NCBI GenBank assembly: GCA_037903355.1
Contig: JBAJFE010000023.1
Coordinates: 1,054,001-1,118,000 of the forward strand
Direction: 5' to 3'
From: Trichuris trichiura
Taxonomy: Eukaryota; Nematoda; Enoplea; Trichinellida; Trichuridae
DNA length: 64,000 nt
In this document: one piece after another, positions 25,971 to 38,200 of the stretch
Numbering within the stretch: the stretch's first letter is position 1
How the letters are laid out: each line of letters starts with the position of its first letter
Made by a program: the position numbers and the translations under genes
Notes under the pieces: model-generated
The model's input: only the letters and a program-made list of their open reading frames with translations
The model's database searches: none
Told to the model about the DNA's origin: nothing

Positions 25971-28086
25971 CTGAAAACATTGCCCACTTCAGCACATTTT
26001 AAAAAGCAGAATTCAGTTCAGCAAACAATCTCCTAAAGTTCTTTTGCCTTTTATGCAAATTACTTATTCGTACTGGTAAAGCAAAGAACGAAATAGAGTC
26101 AAAAATCAAGGGATTATTCCGCGAAACGTCCGCACGCGAAGGTACTCCCAATAACGCTTGGCAACTTTTCCGTTATCATTCATGGATCCCAACGCATTTG
26201 CCTCCGGAAAAAGTTTAACGAAATGACCGTTCTCACATTGTGCTATTACGTTAGACAAGACGGTTTTCAAGACGAGTTCTTAAAGCATAGCCAAAGCTGC
26301 AATGCTTTCTATCCACAGCTGCTTACAGGCACAACGCAGTATAAATAATATAATTTAAATATGATCAGCTGTTAAAGTTTTATTTTTTGTCAGAAAGAAC
26401 CAAAACAATAAGTGAATACGTTTCCACTGTTTGGCTATCCTATTTTAGGCAATAACTGGGACGGCATTTGAAAATTTCAGTTTAAAAAAGGAAAGGCAGA
26501 ACAATGCATACTAATGAGGTAGCGTACAGACCAGTTAAGGGAAGCCTGATTATTCATGCGAGCTTAAGGGTCGCTACGAAACAAACAAAGGCCAAGTTCG
26601 AAAACATACAAGCTATGGAGCATTTTAAAACCGCCGCCGCCTTAAAAACTCGTTGCACGTGCGCACACCTTTTTCAATGAGTGACATTTGGGTTGTGGCT
26701 TATGCAGCTAAACTATACATATTCTTCAAGAAAGTCTTAAGCTAAAAAATATACAGAAATTACAAGGTGTCCAATGTCAACTCCTTGATAGCGCCAGTTG
26801 TGGCTTTTTTCAAAAGGTTTCAGCGCAATACCGGAAAAATGCCGATTGCTACAAGAGGAGCCGCGCGCCATTATTTTGCTCACCTAATTCGACAGCCGAC
26901 GTTAAACGAAGAACCAAGCCGACAGCAACCCTAAACAACAACATTTCCACTTTCATGAGCCTGACAAATACGAAGAGATTTTGTGAAACTTAAACTGATC
27001 GCTCACGTCACGTTCGAGACTCCAAAACCTGTCGATCCGATATAAAACAAACATCGTTGCGCCGGCGAGTTCAAACAGAAGAATTACGCTCGATCCTCTT
27101 GACTGTGCCTACAAGGATTCCTCTTTGGACTGCATCATTTAGGGTGACAATGCTCATTTGGCACTTGTTTTCCGGTCCAATTAAGCAAAGACCAAATTTG
27201 CATATGGAAATTGCGGATCTTGTTGGGATATTTAGGCTTTAAATCCTCCTGCCTGTTTATTTCTTCAAATGCTCTTACTTTTCATTGACTTTACTTACGC
27301 GTACAGAATGGCAGCCGCGAAGAATAGCGGCAGTGATAATAGGAACCCTTTCTCTAGGTATTATATTGTCAGCTGCTTGACGCGGGCGATCCGGTCCTCC
27401 TTCTTGACTTGCCGAAGCCAAGAGAACTATGTGACTCATCAAAGCTAACTTGCGGATCATACGTCACGCAAAACTAAGTGCGTAAACAAAGAGGGACGCT
27501 CACTGTTGCCGCATGAAATTTTATGAACAACCATTAAAACTTCTCGTAGCAGCAGACGAGAATTCGAAAGACAAACAAAAGCGGGCAGCAGCAGAAAAAA
27601 CTTCTCCACAGCGCGTAGGATTGAAGTTCGTATACTAAGCAAGCTAAGCAGCCGCAAAGGCTTTAATTATTTGACAAGAAAAGCGCCTCTCTCTTTGAGC
27701 CTCCATTATCGATGGAGAAAAAGAGAAGGCGCGCTCGTTTAAGCATACGGGTCAGTTTTCACTTCAAGCATAAAGGTCAACAATACAAAATCGGCAAAAC
27801 CACCATCGGTAAGTGCAATCAAACTTCCGTAGAACAAAAGGACGCTGTCGTTGTTGTCCAGCGCCGCAAAGGGGAGGAAAAGAACTTCCTGTTTGCTTTA
27901 GATATAGTTCAGATATTATCTCAGCCGACAATGTCATTCCGCTTTCAAAACAGGACATCAATTGTTTGCCTATTATCTCGAACCCGTTTGCTGCAGAAAT
28001 GCCGCAACAGTTACTTGATTCCAACCTAGTAAGGCCGCCTTAGACGCCATCGTCCTCCTCCTCCTCTCGAAAGTTTGATCATTTTC
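25971..28086. other. Divergent upstream region between WR1-repeat and CoA-ligase genes
   Basis: This 2.1-kb gap should contain the 5' end and promoter of the WR1-repeat gene (leftward) and the promoter of the acyl-CoA synthetase (rightward). One candidate secretory exon at 27290-27460 (-) is listed separately. Octamers ATGCAAAT lie at 26053 and, reverse, 27196. Overlapping open frames at 27712-28043 on both strands show no recognised domain. Confidence 0.5.
27290..27460 (-). other. Candidate first exon with a signal-peptide-like N terminus
   Basis: Read leftward, an ATG at 27460 begins MIRKLALMSHIVLLASASQ, a charged start plus hydrophobic core typical of a signal peptide. The frame runs 57 codons to a strong donor (CGC|GTAAGT). 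It points toward the WR1-repeat gene 1.3 kb away, which needs a signal peptide. However, the donor is phase 0 while the first recognised WR1 exon needs one leading base, so a missing exon would be required. It may belong to that gene, to another gene, or be chance. Confidence 0.25.
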
Positions 28087-31000
28087 ATGGAACCGCTGGT
28101 TATTGAAGCATCGTCCGTTGGAGAATACATTGTTGACGACTTGGTCAACAAAGGTGATGCCATTGCCGCGGTGAGTACTTTCTTTTTCCTTATTAGAATA
28201 AAAAAATCAAAATTCCGGCCACTTCTCTACATGACATCTCGGCAATTTTGCTTATCTTGTGAATGGTCGGAATTTGAATGCCTTAAAGATCATTTCCTTC
28301 CTCTTACTTTTATTTAAAAGAAAAGCGAGAAAGCTTTGAGCAAAAAGCGTGCATTAAGCTCCTCCATATTTGGATAAAGTCGGTACGCCGTATTTCGAAG
28401 TTCGATGTGACCAATCGCACCTTGAAAGCGCGGTACCCATCTACGTATATTCAACCCTGTACAAGTTACGAAATTCCGAGAAAAAACGTTGCAAACCGTT
28501 CCGCTTGTTCAGACATGAAGTAACTTCTTTTTGCGATTCTATTTTTGAAAATTAATGCACTATTTCGTACATCTTTCCGTCAGGTCGCTACACGAAATCA
28601 ATCTGTGAGCGTTGAAAGAAAGATATCGCTCTGCTGATGACGTAGCAACCATCTGTGTAGCATTTAAATTTTACAGATTAGTCCAGATAGCTTAGAAACT
28701 ATGTAAAGTATACGGGAGGACGCCTACGAGTTGAATCAAAATACGAACTTGAATATAAGCAAGGACTACTGTAGCTACGCTACGAGAATACGTTGAGCCT
28801 GCCTGTTGCAGTACTGCGTGCCGTTATTGCGCCAAACGATTCGAGGCTTTCTTCAAAGGGAACCACTAGAATTGGATATTTCCCTGAAAAGGGCAAAACA
28901 GGCAGTTTTAAATTCCCTGACAGTTATGTAAATATTAATAAGTAGACGATAACAAAGTCGTGCCATTTTTTTACAAAGAAAAGAGCGAGTTGCTATGCTC
29001 ATTGTGTAGGAGACTTCAGCGCAGGATTAAGGTTAAAATCCCGAATAAGTCAAAAATGCACTCTAAAGAATGCATCTTCTAAATAAGCAATGTATTTGAG
29101 CAGAGGCGTTACCAGCGAAATACGTTCTTTACATGGAAAATGCCAATGCGGAACTGCACTAATCCTTACAGTACATTTTCGACCTTTCGGGATTTTGACC
29201 GCCACCGCTCAGTGCCATACCAGTTATCTTCAACAATACAATAAATCAAATTTGAAAATTACATGTAAAAAAAGAGCACATTTTATTTTTATTATTGATG
29301 TTATATTTCAAATATGGGAGTAGACGGGTACAAACATTTAAATGATTAGTTGACTTAATCGTCAGACTGGCTAAAATGGGAAAAAAACAGTGTATGCTTT
29401 GAACGTACAACGTGGTCCCAACATGTATTTTTACGCCTTTTAAGCTTGAGTTCGAAAAGAGAAGATCAGTGACGTATATTCAACTGCAAAGAATGATACT
29501 AAATATGGCAAGCAATTTGAAAGCTCACGGCCTTAAAAAGTACGACATCGTACTATTGATGATGCAAAATTGCATCGAATTCGCCATTGCATGGTACGGT
29601 TGCGTCTACGCGGGAGCTACAATCCTGCCAGTGAGCGTCGACTCAACCGAAGGTTAGCTTTCATCAACCCGACAAAACTCGCCCATGCAAAAATGGCGGT
29701 AAAAATTTCAGACGAGCTTGGACGCGTTATTGTCGATTCCAACGCTTCCTTTTGCATAACCCAGTCGGATAGAGCGTCGCTGCTGTCCCAAACTTTAAAC
29801 AAAATCGCAAAGTTCGACATGGTAACAAAACGAAAAGTTTGATTTCACTTTTAGCTCGTCATCTCTCATTTTTCAGGATGTTTTCGTTTCCGGAAAAATG
29901 CCCGCCGTTTTTAGCGGCGACAAAGGCTTCATGTCGCTTCGAAATTTGCTGCTACCTTGCAGCTTCAGTTTGCCCAGTCCGGTTTGCCTGGACGACCCGG
30001 CAACAATAGCATTTTCTAGCGGAACTACGGGACTACCAAAAGGATTACTACTATCGCACAGGGCGGTCGTGTCTTCCATCGAAATAATGAGGTTATATAA
30101 TATATAATATATACCATATTTATTTGCCTAACTAAACTTTCTTCGCAGACGGAAGGAGTACGCTCCACCCGGACCGTCAGATTATATAATTTGCCCTCTC
30201 TCATTGATATACGGTTATCCGCAATACGCGATCCTCCATTTGGCTATGAAGCAAGGATCAACCGTAGTGTTGATGAAGAAGTTTAGTCTGGAGAAACTAC
30301 TGACGGCCACAAATGAATTTCAGGTACGTTGTTCGTTCTGAACAACTTCGCCTGAAATATCGACAGTTTTCACCTCTATCCGGCTATCCGTTTACCGCTT
30401 GACCTTTTAAGGTCAAACAATTGCATATTGTTCCCGCAATAGGATCTATGCTTGCTTCAATGGACACTATTGACGAATGCGCCTTGTCCAGCGTTGAGAT
30501 TCTGATGAATTCCGGATCAGCCTTACTGTTGGAGGTCGAGACGAAATTGCTTGCCCGGTTGCCTCAAGTCCAATACATTCGACAAGGTAAGGGTAAACGA
30601 GTTACCAATACTAGTAAAATGGCCACCCTTACCTTGCCTGAAGCTTTAAAAAATGAACTCATTCTTACCAAGGTCGGAAAATCAACATATGCAAATTATC
30701 TACTGATTTTAGAAATTTACATAAAGCAAGGAGGGACAACAGGCTCTATGCGCGGTTGCGATAGTGTGTTCTTATGCAAAAATTATCCTACCGCTGCGAG
30801 CACTTAAAAATAAGATTTCCTCTTACGATAGATATGCTAATATACACTACCGTCGAAGAGCAAAGGCTACAAATGAAAAACTTTAGAACCTGTTTATTAG
30901 TTCGAAACTTCTACTTGAAATCCCGTTGCATGTTTTCATGCTGAAAGCGCGGGAAAACAACCGCCAATTATTCTTACGCTTATTGATGCTGCGTAGAACC

Positions 31001-32079
31001 TTATCTTCCTATGCGAAGTGCTCAAGTGATAGAAACGTTATCAATATGATTTGCCATCATAAGCGTACGTTTAACAGCTTATGGAATGACGGAATGCGCA
31101 CCGGCTACGATTACAAAACAAGGACAATCTAAGCTCGGTTCGGTAGGCCAACCGGCCCCCTCTATGGAAGTGAAGGTACGCAAGATTTAAACTACCAACC
31201 TTTGCGCACAAGCAAACTATGAGTTCACGCAGGTTGTCAACTTGCAAAGCGGAGAGCTTTGCAAACATTGCGAAGTTGGAGAAATCTGGATACGGGGCCC
31301 AACGAGGATGACCGCTTATTTGCATAATCCCGAAGCAACAAAGGAAACTATCACAGCCGACGGTTGGATTAAGACTGGTCTGTAGCACTGCTGGCAGTGA
31401 AGGCAAATTCAACATCGATCGGTTGTAGGGGATACCGGATACTTGGACGACGATGACCATCTGTTCGTAGTGGGTAGAATTAAGGAGCTCATAAAATACA
31501 AGAGCAAACAGGTAAAAAGCCCCGGGATAGGTTGAAAATAGCTTAGCCTTAAAAGGAACCTAATTCAGGTAGCACCCGCTGAGTTGGAAAACATTCTGTT
31601 ACAACATCCGGCGATCCAAGACGCGGCTGTTGTTGGCATACCAAAGGCGGATGTTGGGGAAGTCCCTAGAGCTTATGTCTGCCTTAGATCGCAGTGCACC
31701 GTATCGGAAGAGGATATTCACAGCTTTATTGAAGGTAAGCTTGGCAGCCAACCTTTTCTTCTAGTCTCAAAGCTCTCCCGATGCAAATCCAAAACACCCT
31801 TGCGCAGGTGAAGTTTTTTACGCTTTTGTTGGAACTCCCGTCACTAAAGCGCTAACAAAAAAGTACCTCTTCACCTTCAGGACAAAAAATCCAGCAAAAA
31901 ATGCTTACTGTATCATCAATTGATTTTCAGGCAAGTTGGCACCGCATAAGTGGCTTCGTGGAGGCGTTCGCTTCGTACAAAATATTCCCCATTCGTGCAA
32001 TGGGAAAGTTCAAAGAAAACTTCTGAAAGAACAAGCCATGTTGGAGTCGGCGAATAAGAACGAAAATACCTTCCATTAA
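28087..32079 (+). CDS. 4-coumarate:CoA-ligase-like acyl-CoA synthetase, 11 exons
   Basis: ATP-dependent adenylate-forming enzyme that activates a carboxylic acid to its CoA thioester; the substrate cannot be told from sequence. Exons: 28087-28170, 29445-29652, 29712-29821, 29877-30091, 30149-30323, 30412-30586, 31078-31175, 31233-31377, 31429-31511, 31569-31734, 31931-32079. All phases agree, 535 residues, normal family length. The N-terminal [10 protein letters not shown]... fits the family start. The phosphate-binding motif [10 protein letters not shown] is at about 181-190, YGMTE at 324-328, TGDTGYL at 403-409, GRIKELIK at 419-426, and the C-terminal catalytic Lys lies in NGKVQRK at about 512. 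Odd points: the hinge motif reads KYKSKQVAP, with Ser429 where KYKG is usual, and the C terminus (NTFH) is not a peroxisomal SKL-type signal, so a cytosolic or other location is possible. The start ATG is the first after an in-frame stop at 28030. Introns 1 (1,274 bp) and 6 (491 bp) are longest. Confidence 0.93.
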
Positions 32080-35000
32080 AGGCATTATGGCAAAACATTC
32101 CCGCCCAAACAAAATCCTGCCCATCTCAATTACACAAACCTACGTCACGCACGGTTCATTGTTGCGAACTAATCAGTCACGCCAATTGTTTATCACTGCG
32201 TGTGGAGACTGCACTACACTTTTCCTTTGGAGTTGAAGTATTACGTTACCGAGCTCGCCATTGCCACGCAAAGGCGGTAAAGCAAACATTTCTGGAATAG
32301 ATCAGTCAGTATGCTAATATTTTTTCTCTACTCAATGTTTTTCTTTTCGTTTAGTTTTTACCCGCCGGATAATCTAAACCCAAAAGTAAACAGTTATCGT
32401 GTATCAAAGTTGAGCTGAGCTCGATGAGAAATACAAAAAACGGATCTCGGAGCGGTAAGTCTGACCTTTAAAAATCAGGGGCGTTAGGTAAGAAAGCAAC
32501 TTGCCGGTAAAGTCGCGCGAAGAATATGGGCCCAACATTGCTGCTCATTGAACCACGAGACGAGTCTTTCGCGGCAATCCACGTCTTTTCGAATCCCCAA
32601 CGATCGCAGTCTTCTGAGACGAATATTTTCAGTTCTATCACGCAATCGGAGGCGGTCAAAAAAATTCTTTCCGCATTTCGCAGCCGCTGGTGGTTGGCAG
32701 TAGGATTCTAAGCGGATACTTCGCTCGACGCTGTTTGCAATATCAACCTATTAAAGGACATCTATTCTTCAAAAAAAACGCAAGACGGACGTCGCGACAA
32801 TTCTAAGTTTGGAAAACACTATAAAATAGAAAGAAAATGTTTTGTACGGTAAATATATCTTTGACTATAAGGTACTTAAAGTTCAGTTGTCTGCTTCCAG
32901 CCCTAATTTGCCCCTGTGAACATGTAGCAACTGCAGAGATGCAATTTCTTAAATCTAGTAAGGAAAATAAGCATTTCTGATACTGTATTATCAAACCAAA
33001 CAATTGTAATTTTAAAAATGGCAATTTTCAGTTCGTTTAAAGTCACGAACACGCAGCGCTTTAATAACCCGTAAGTCGCGTTTAACCCTTTTCCACGCCG
33101 TCTCGAATTAGGCGCAAACCGCGTGCTCTTTCCTTAGATACAGAAATAATGTTTTCAGGTACCATAACCGCAATTTGTACAAGAAATTCACTTTACGCAT
33201 GACAGGCTTTGCTTTTTTCGGTTGTTATGCCTCACTGGAATTTTTTTAAAACATATTTAAAATAAAACCGGCAGCGCGCGACAAAAACGTGCCAGAACTT
33301 CCAAAAGTCCTTTACAAATACGGTTCGCATAAGCGGCTTTTTTTTCTAAATTTTTCATTACGCTTACGAAGCTTTTGAAAGCTTTAAGTATGCAAATTGG
33401 GCAGCCGATGCGCCCTAGCGTTTTTGTTGGTAGCGAAATCCGCCGACGGCGGAACAAAAAGCAAAGAAAGTGCTCAGCGGCATTCCCGCTAAAGTGCAAA
33501 TGCTTTGCTTCTCAAGTTTGCGTTGGTAAGCTTATTTTAAAGAGTTGCGCCTTTGTTCACATTGTGGAATCATTTTTTCGCGGCCGTCAAAGCAAACTTG
33601 TAAGCGCGGCAGGTATTGTTGGCCAGTTTCGGCTTCGCGCAAGAGAAAACGTCACGCAGTTGCGTCAAGGGCAATAAACGTTGACTTTATTGCTTTGAAA
33701 CAAGCGCCAGTGCCGTCGTCGTCATCGTAACAACTAGACAATGCGCTCATTAGGAGAAGGGAGTACGCCCTACGTACCCGCGCGAGCGCGGCTGAGCAAT
33801 TTGGTCAATAAATGCCTAGCCGCGCAAAAGTCCCAAATTAGGAGGCACCTTCGTTGCTCAACGTTTTTCTTAATGCAAATTAGGCCGGCTAAGTAAATTA
33901 GCATAGCAAGAGCGGCAACGGCGATGCGTCCGGAAAGTGAATGGCTAAAACAGCTGCAATGGCAGCGCGCTATTCAAATAAAAAAATCAACATTGTCGCC
34001 CCCCTTAGAATTGGACGATCCAACGTTATAAAGCGTAGCGCAATAAGGCAAAGCACGACATTGCCAGTTGAGCATAAGCTTACTTGTGAGTCATTTAATT
34101 TCGTACTGTAACAAAAGCGCTACACAAGCTCAGGTTGGAACGCAAAAGATGGCCGTTGGCGCGGCGAATGTTTCCGCCTACGAAATCGAATTAATAATCC
34201 ATTTGCACGTCATTGCGCCCCTTTTGCGCACTTGGGCGTTCAGTGTAACGCAAGGAGCGTCCCGTATGCCCGAGGTAATAGTTGCATTGCTAGCAGCTAC
34301 CTTGACAAACAATGGAGAAGGGGGCGCCAAGGACGTTTTGTTTACGGCACGATCGATTGAACCGCCCGAACTTTTCTGTTTTCTTATCGATGTCCAAGCT
34401 GCGCAATTAGTACACATACAAGCCGATCGAAACTCCAGCAGAAGAGAGCTGTAACTTTTAGCCGCATCGTGGCTAATCAATACTATTGAAAGAAAAGTCG
34501 CCACACAACGATTCAACTAGTAAGAAGAGAAAACGTAGTTTCCATAATCGCCTCTCCGTGTGTCAACCGCGTACTGTGATTTTTAAGGTTGTCTTAATTG
34601 AACAAATGCGAGGGAGTACACTCTCAACGGTGCAACAATTCCGTCAGGTCAGTTGCCGCCTGACGCAGCGCATAATAATTTATCGGCCTACACAGTGTCG
34701 TTCGCTATGTAACCCGACTGACCTGCCTACGCCATTCTTCGCGATATGCGTTGCCGTTTCCGTATAGTTAAGACCGAGGAGCGTTGGCTGATAAGCGTAA
34801 TGTTTTTACATAGGTTGTCTTGTTTGACGAGGCTTCAGCAGCATCATCGGTAAGTAATACTACCAACTGGAAGCGAACGTCACGGTAGGTCTTCGTTAAA
34901 TCCATCGTTTCGTTCATTTTTCAATACTCTACGCCCTCCTCGCCAGTGATGCATAAAATCTCCAGCTGGTAAGCAGCCGTTTCAAATTCCGGAACGTCTT

Positions 35001-35190
35001 GTTTTCCAGACGTCGCCAAAGCTCGGTCTGCCGGAAATCCCGTCGTTGCTAACAGCTGGAAGTGTCTGAGGCAATTGTTGCCAAGAAGTTCGTCCATCCA
35101 TTCGAATAGTCAAAGCGCTTTGCGTTCAACAAATCTCACGGTTCAACGAAGCACCTATTTAAAAGCTGTCATTGTCGTTCAGTCATCAAA
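32080..35190. other. Intergenic stretch, no supported gene
   Basis: No phase-consistent exon chain or domain found. The open frame 34068-34454 (+) overlaps one on the other strand (34178-34516) and lacks family features. Octamers ATGCAAAT occur at 33390 and 33873. The right part should include the promoter of the GSKIP-domain gene. Confidence 0.45.
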
Positions 35191-35213
35191 TCTTGCGGCT
35201 GAACGCCTTACCC

Positions 35214-38200
35214 ATGGAGTCGAAGCATCGTCCTTCCCGGTTCGACTATATGCCTCCGTCATTGAACTGTCGACTACTGGCCGACAAAGGCGGACGGACA
35301 ATCACCAAAGGCTCTCGTCCCACCTTGCTCGATATTTTGTTCATGTCAACACCGCCTAGTCCCGTTGGATCATCGTTACCGCTCACCGACGCCAACGTGT
35401 TTGCCGATGCCCTCGGTGTGGCGCCTATATATCGGCAAAAAGAGTAAGTCTGACGCTTCTCGCAGCGTTTTACGTTTAAAATAAACCTCTCTTGCGAGCT
35501 TGCCAATCTCGCGGAGAGTAAACACGCCAGTTTCCAGTTGTTCCGCAGCGAAATGCTATCCCCACTGTCTGGCGCGAAGTACTCGAAGCGTAAAGCCTAC
35601 CTTGTCGTCCTTGAATCTTCCGTAGCGACTAATTTTCATTGCAAATAGACTGCCGCTTCGTCACCAACGCGACTTTACGCCGTTCGGTCGTTTTACCCGC
35701 TGTCCAGCTTGTCATTCTCGGTTCGAATTGTCTATTGAGCATACTGTAAAATCTAAAGATAAGCAGGGAGATTGTAGAAGCGTATTGTTAGCAAGCGAGC
35801 GTCCGCTTTTGAATAGGCGGCAAACTTTAACTAGTTTTTATTTTATTCCAAATCAGTTTCCGCCCAACTGCCGCCAAATCGAATAATTAACTCACGCTTG
35901 GAGAAGTTGGCAAAGTACGAACTAAGCTGAAGTTCGGATTTGCCCAAGTTGCCTAGACGATGGCAAGACGATGGCAACGCGGCTGCGAATTTGAAGAAAA
36001 CTGCTGCGGCATTAATTCCAGCCGCCGAAAATCGCGTTCGTATCAATAGCGTAAAAGACTGAAGCGAAAACATGCAATTCCTTTCTCTTTTGTAATTCAT
36101 TGTTCGTAGTCAAGTACAACTGGTTTTCATTTTTAATGATATTCGGCCTCCGTAGCGCTCTTCTTGAATGACTGTCCAAGTGTTGGACGCAGCGCGCGTT
36201 GCCAATTCCACCACGTACGTCGTTTTCGTTTCCTTTTATGGTCACGTTGCGCCGTACTTGTCGCGTTCCGTAGTTAAACCGGCCGTCAGTCGCCTTGATT
36301 TTCCGTTTTTTTCTCTCTCTCGCCAAAATCAGGGTCATACAATTCAAAGCGGTCGCATGCTGATTTAATTTCGTCTCGAAATTCAAATTGCACATTTTCG
36401 TACTGTCGTCATTCGCTTAATTCTCCGAACAGTCTTTAAAAGGGGACACTGCACAAGCGCATGAAGGGCAAAGAAGTTGAAGAGACCAAGTCGCTATATT
36501 TAACATGCGGGCTTTATTCGAATAGGAATTAATAAGTTGAATTAGTCGTAATTGTTAAGTATTCTGGTAGGCAGCTAAGGTATCAATAAGATGTTGGAAC
36601 ATTTTCTTCAGTTTCCTGACCAAATGAGCCTACATTGCTTGTCCCTAATAGGATATTCATTGTCGTAAGTTATAAAACGTGACTACACCAATACAGCACT
36701 ACCTATTGTCTACCATTTTTAACCAACGTTTAACGTTGCTGCTGAAGTTGCAGATATAATTAATTATTGGGAGCGTACGTAATTGTCTTTATGAATATCC
36801 CGCATGAATTCGTCAAGTTTCAATGAATTTAAATTAAATACTTTTGTACGTTGTCAAAGTTGCGCGTTTCGGCTCTCCGCGGCGAGCTGTAAGCTAGCTA
36901 ATTATTCCTGCGCATTTTCAGTGCTGCCATTGGGTTCGGGCGTTGTCGAGCGAAAAAAATGCGAAGACATTATACTTTGAGACAACTTTCAAATACGGTG
37001 GGAACGGGCGTTAAGCGAAATGGGCAATTTATGCCCCTTTAGGCGCGGTGTAGTTTTCGAAATCGTTTTCGGGCGAAGTTTTCTGCCAAGCAGGTACGCA
37101 TGTTTTAAGCTTACTGTGGTAGTGCAATTGTAAAATTGGCTGCCGTTGCGGTTACCATTGCGGAAATGGGCAAAATTGAGCTAGACCGTTTCTTATCGCT
37201 TACAAGCAACCAACGGACATTGATTTCCACAGTTGGGTATGCAACATTGTACGTATGTGTGAATTTTCCAGTTTAAAAAATTAGGCACTTCTTGAATAGA
37301 CTATACAGCATTACGTTAGCTTTGGTCTGTTATAGATGGTAGGCCGTTTTGGGGAATGTTTCAGCAACAGTGGCAAAAGAATTTATTATACTATTGTGCT
37401 AACGCTGCTTTTGTTGTATACGTTGCTTTGTGAATTGTTAAGTTGTTGTAGTGTAAATGCAAGTCTTATTGCTTCATTATCAACAAAAGTAGGCTATTTC
37501 ACCTCTCTGTTTTTCTATCAGCTAATAGCGCTCTCTGCGTGTGCCAGAAGCCATGTATTGTTTCAGTCTCATAAATTGCTCGACTTTTCGATAATGCCCC
37601 ATATTTTCCTTTGCTACCATATTATATTTTACTCCGTATCACGTAGTAGTATAAGCAGGTTGAAAAAAGCTGCTGACAGTTCCGCAATGAAGAGAAAAAA
37701 TGGCGTCTTGTCGCTTAGCTGCCCCGCAGTCATACTGTAGAATTTTAATCCATCCTGTTCTGCCCTTACCTAAGCCCAAGCCTAAGCGTAAGGCTTTCGT
37801 TTTGGCCTAGGCTTAGGTGAAAGCAGAACAAGATGGCCTGTATGCTTGCCAATAAAGGCGTGGCGGAATAGCTGCACGTATGCCAGGACGGAACCTGCAT
37901 TTCTCAAACGATGGGACGGCTAGGAAACAAAATCCGAAAAAAGACTACAGTTGTGTAGCATAGTGATACTGTTAGCATAAATTAATAGTTGGCAGCTTTC
38001 CAACCTATTTCAACCGCTTCTGTCGCATTCCATGCCCTCAATTGAAAACATACATACAACATATGACATCGCTTGAACAGGACCGTATGGTTGCAAAAAA
38101 TAGATTTATGAATATGCGACATATTATTAAGAATATTCATAGTTTTGGAGTGTTATACTAAAGGGTTTAGAATTCATCTTCGCTTATTCCTTAGGGTTTC

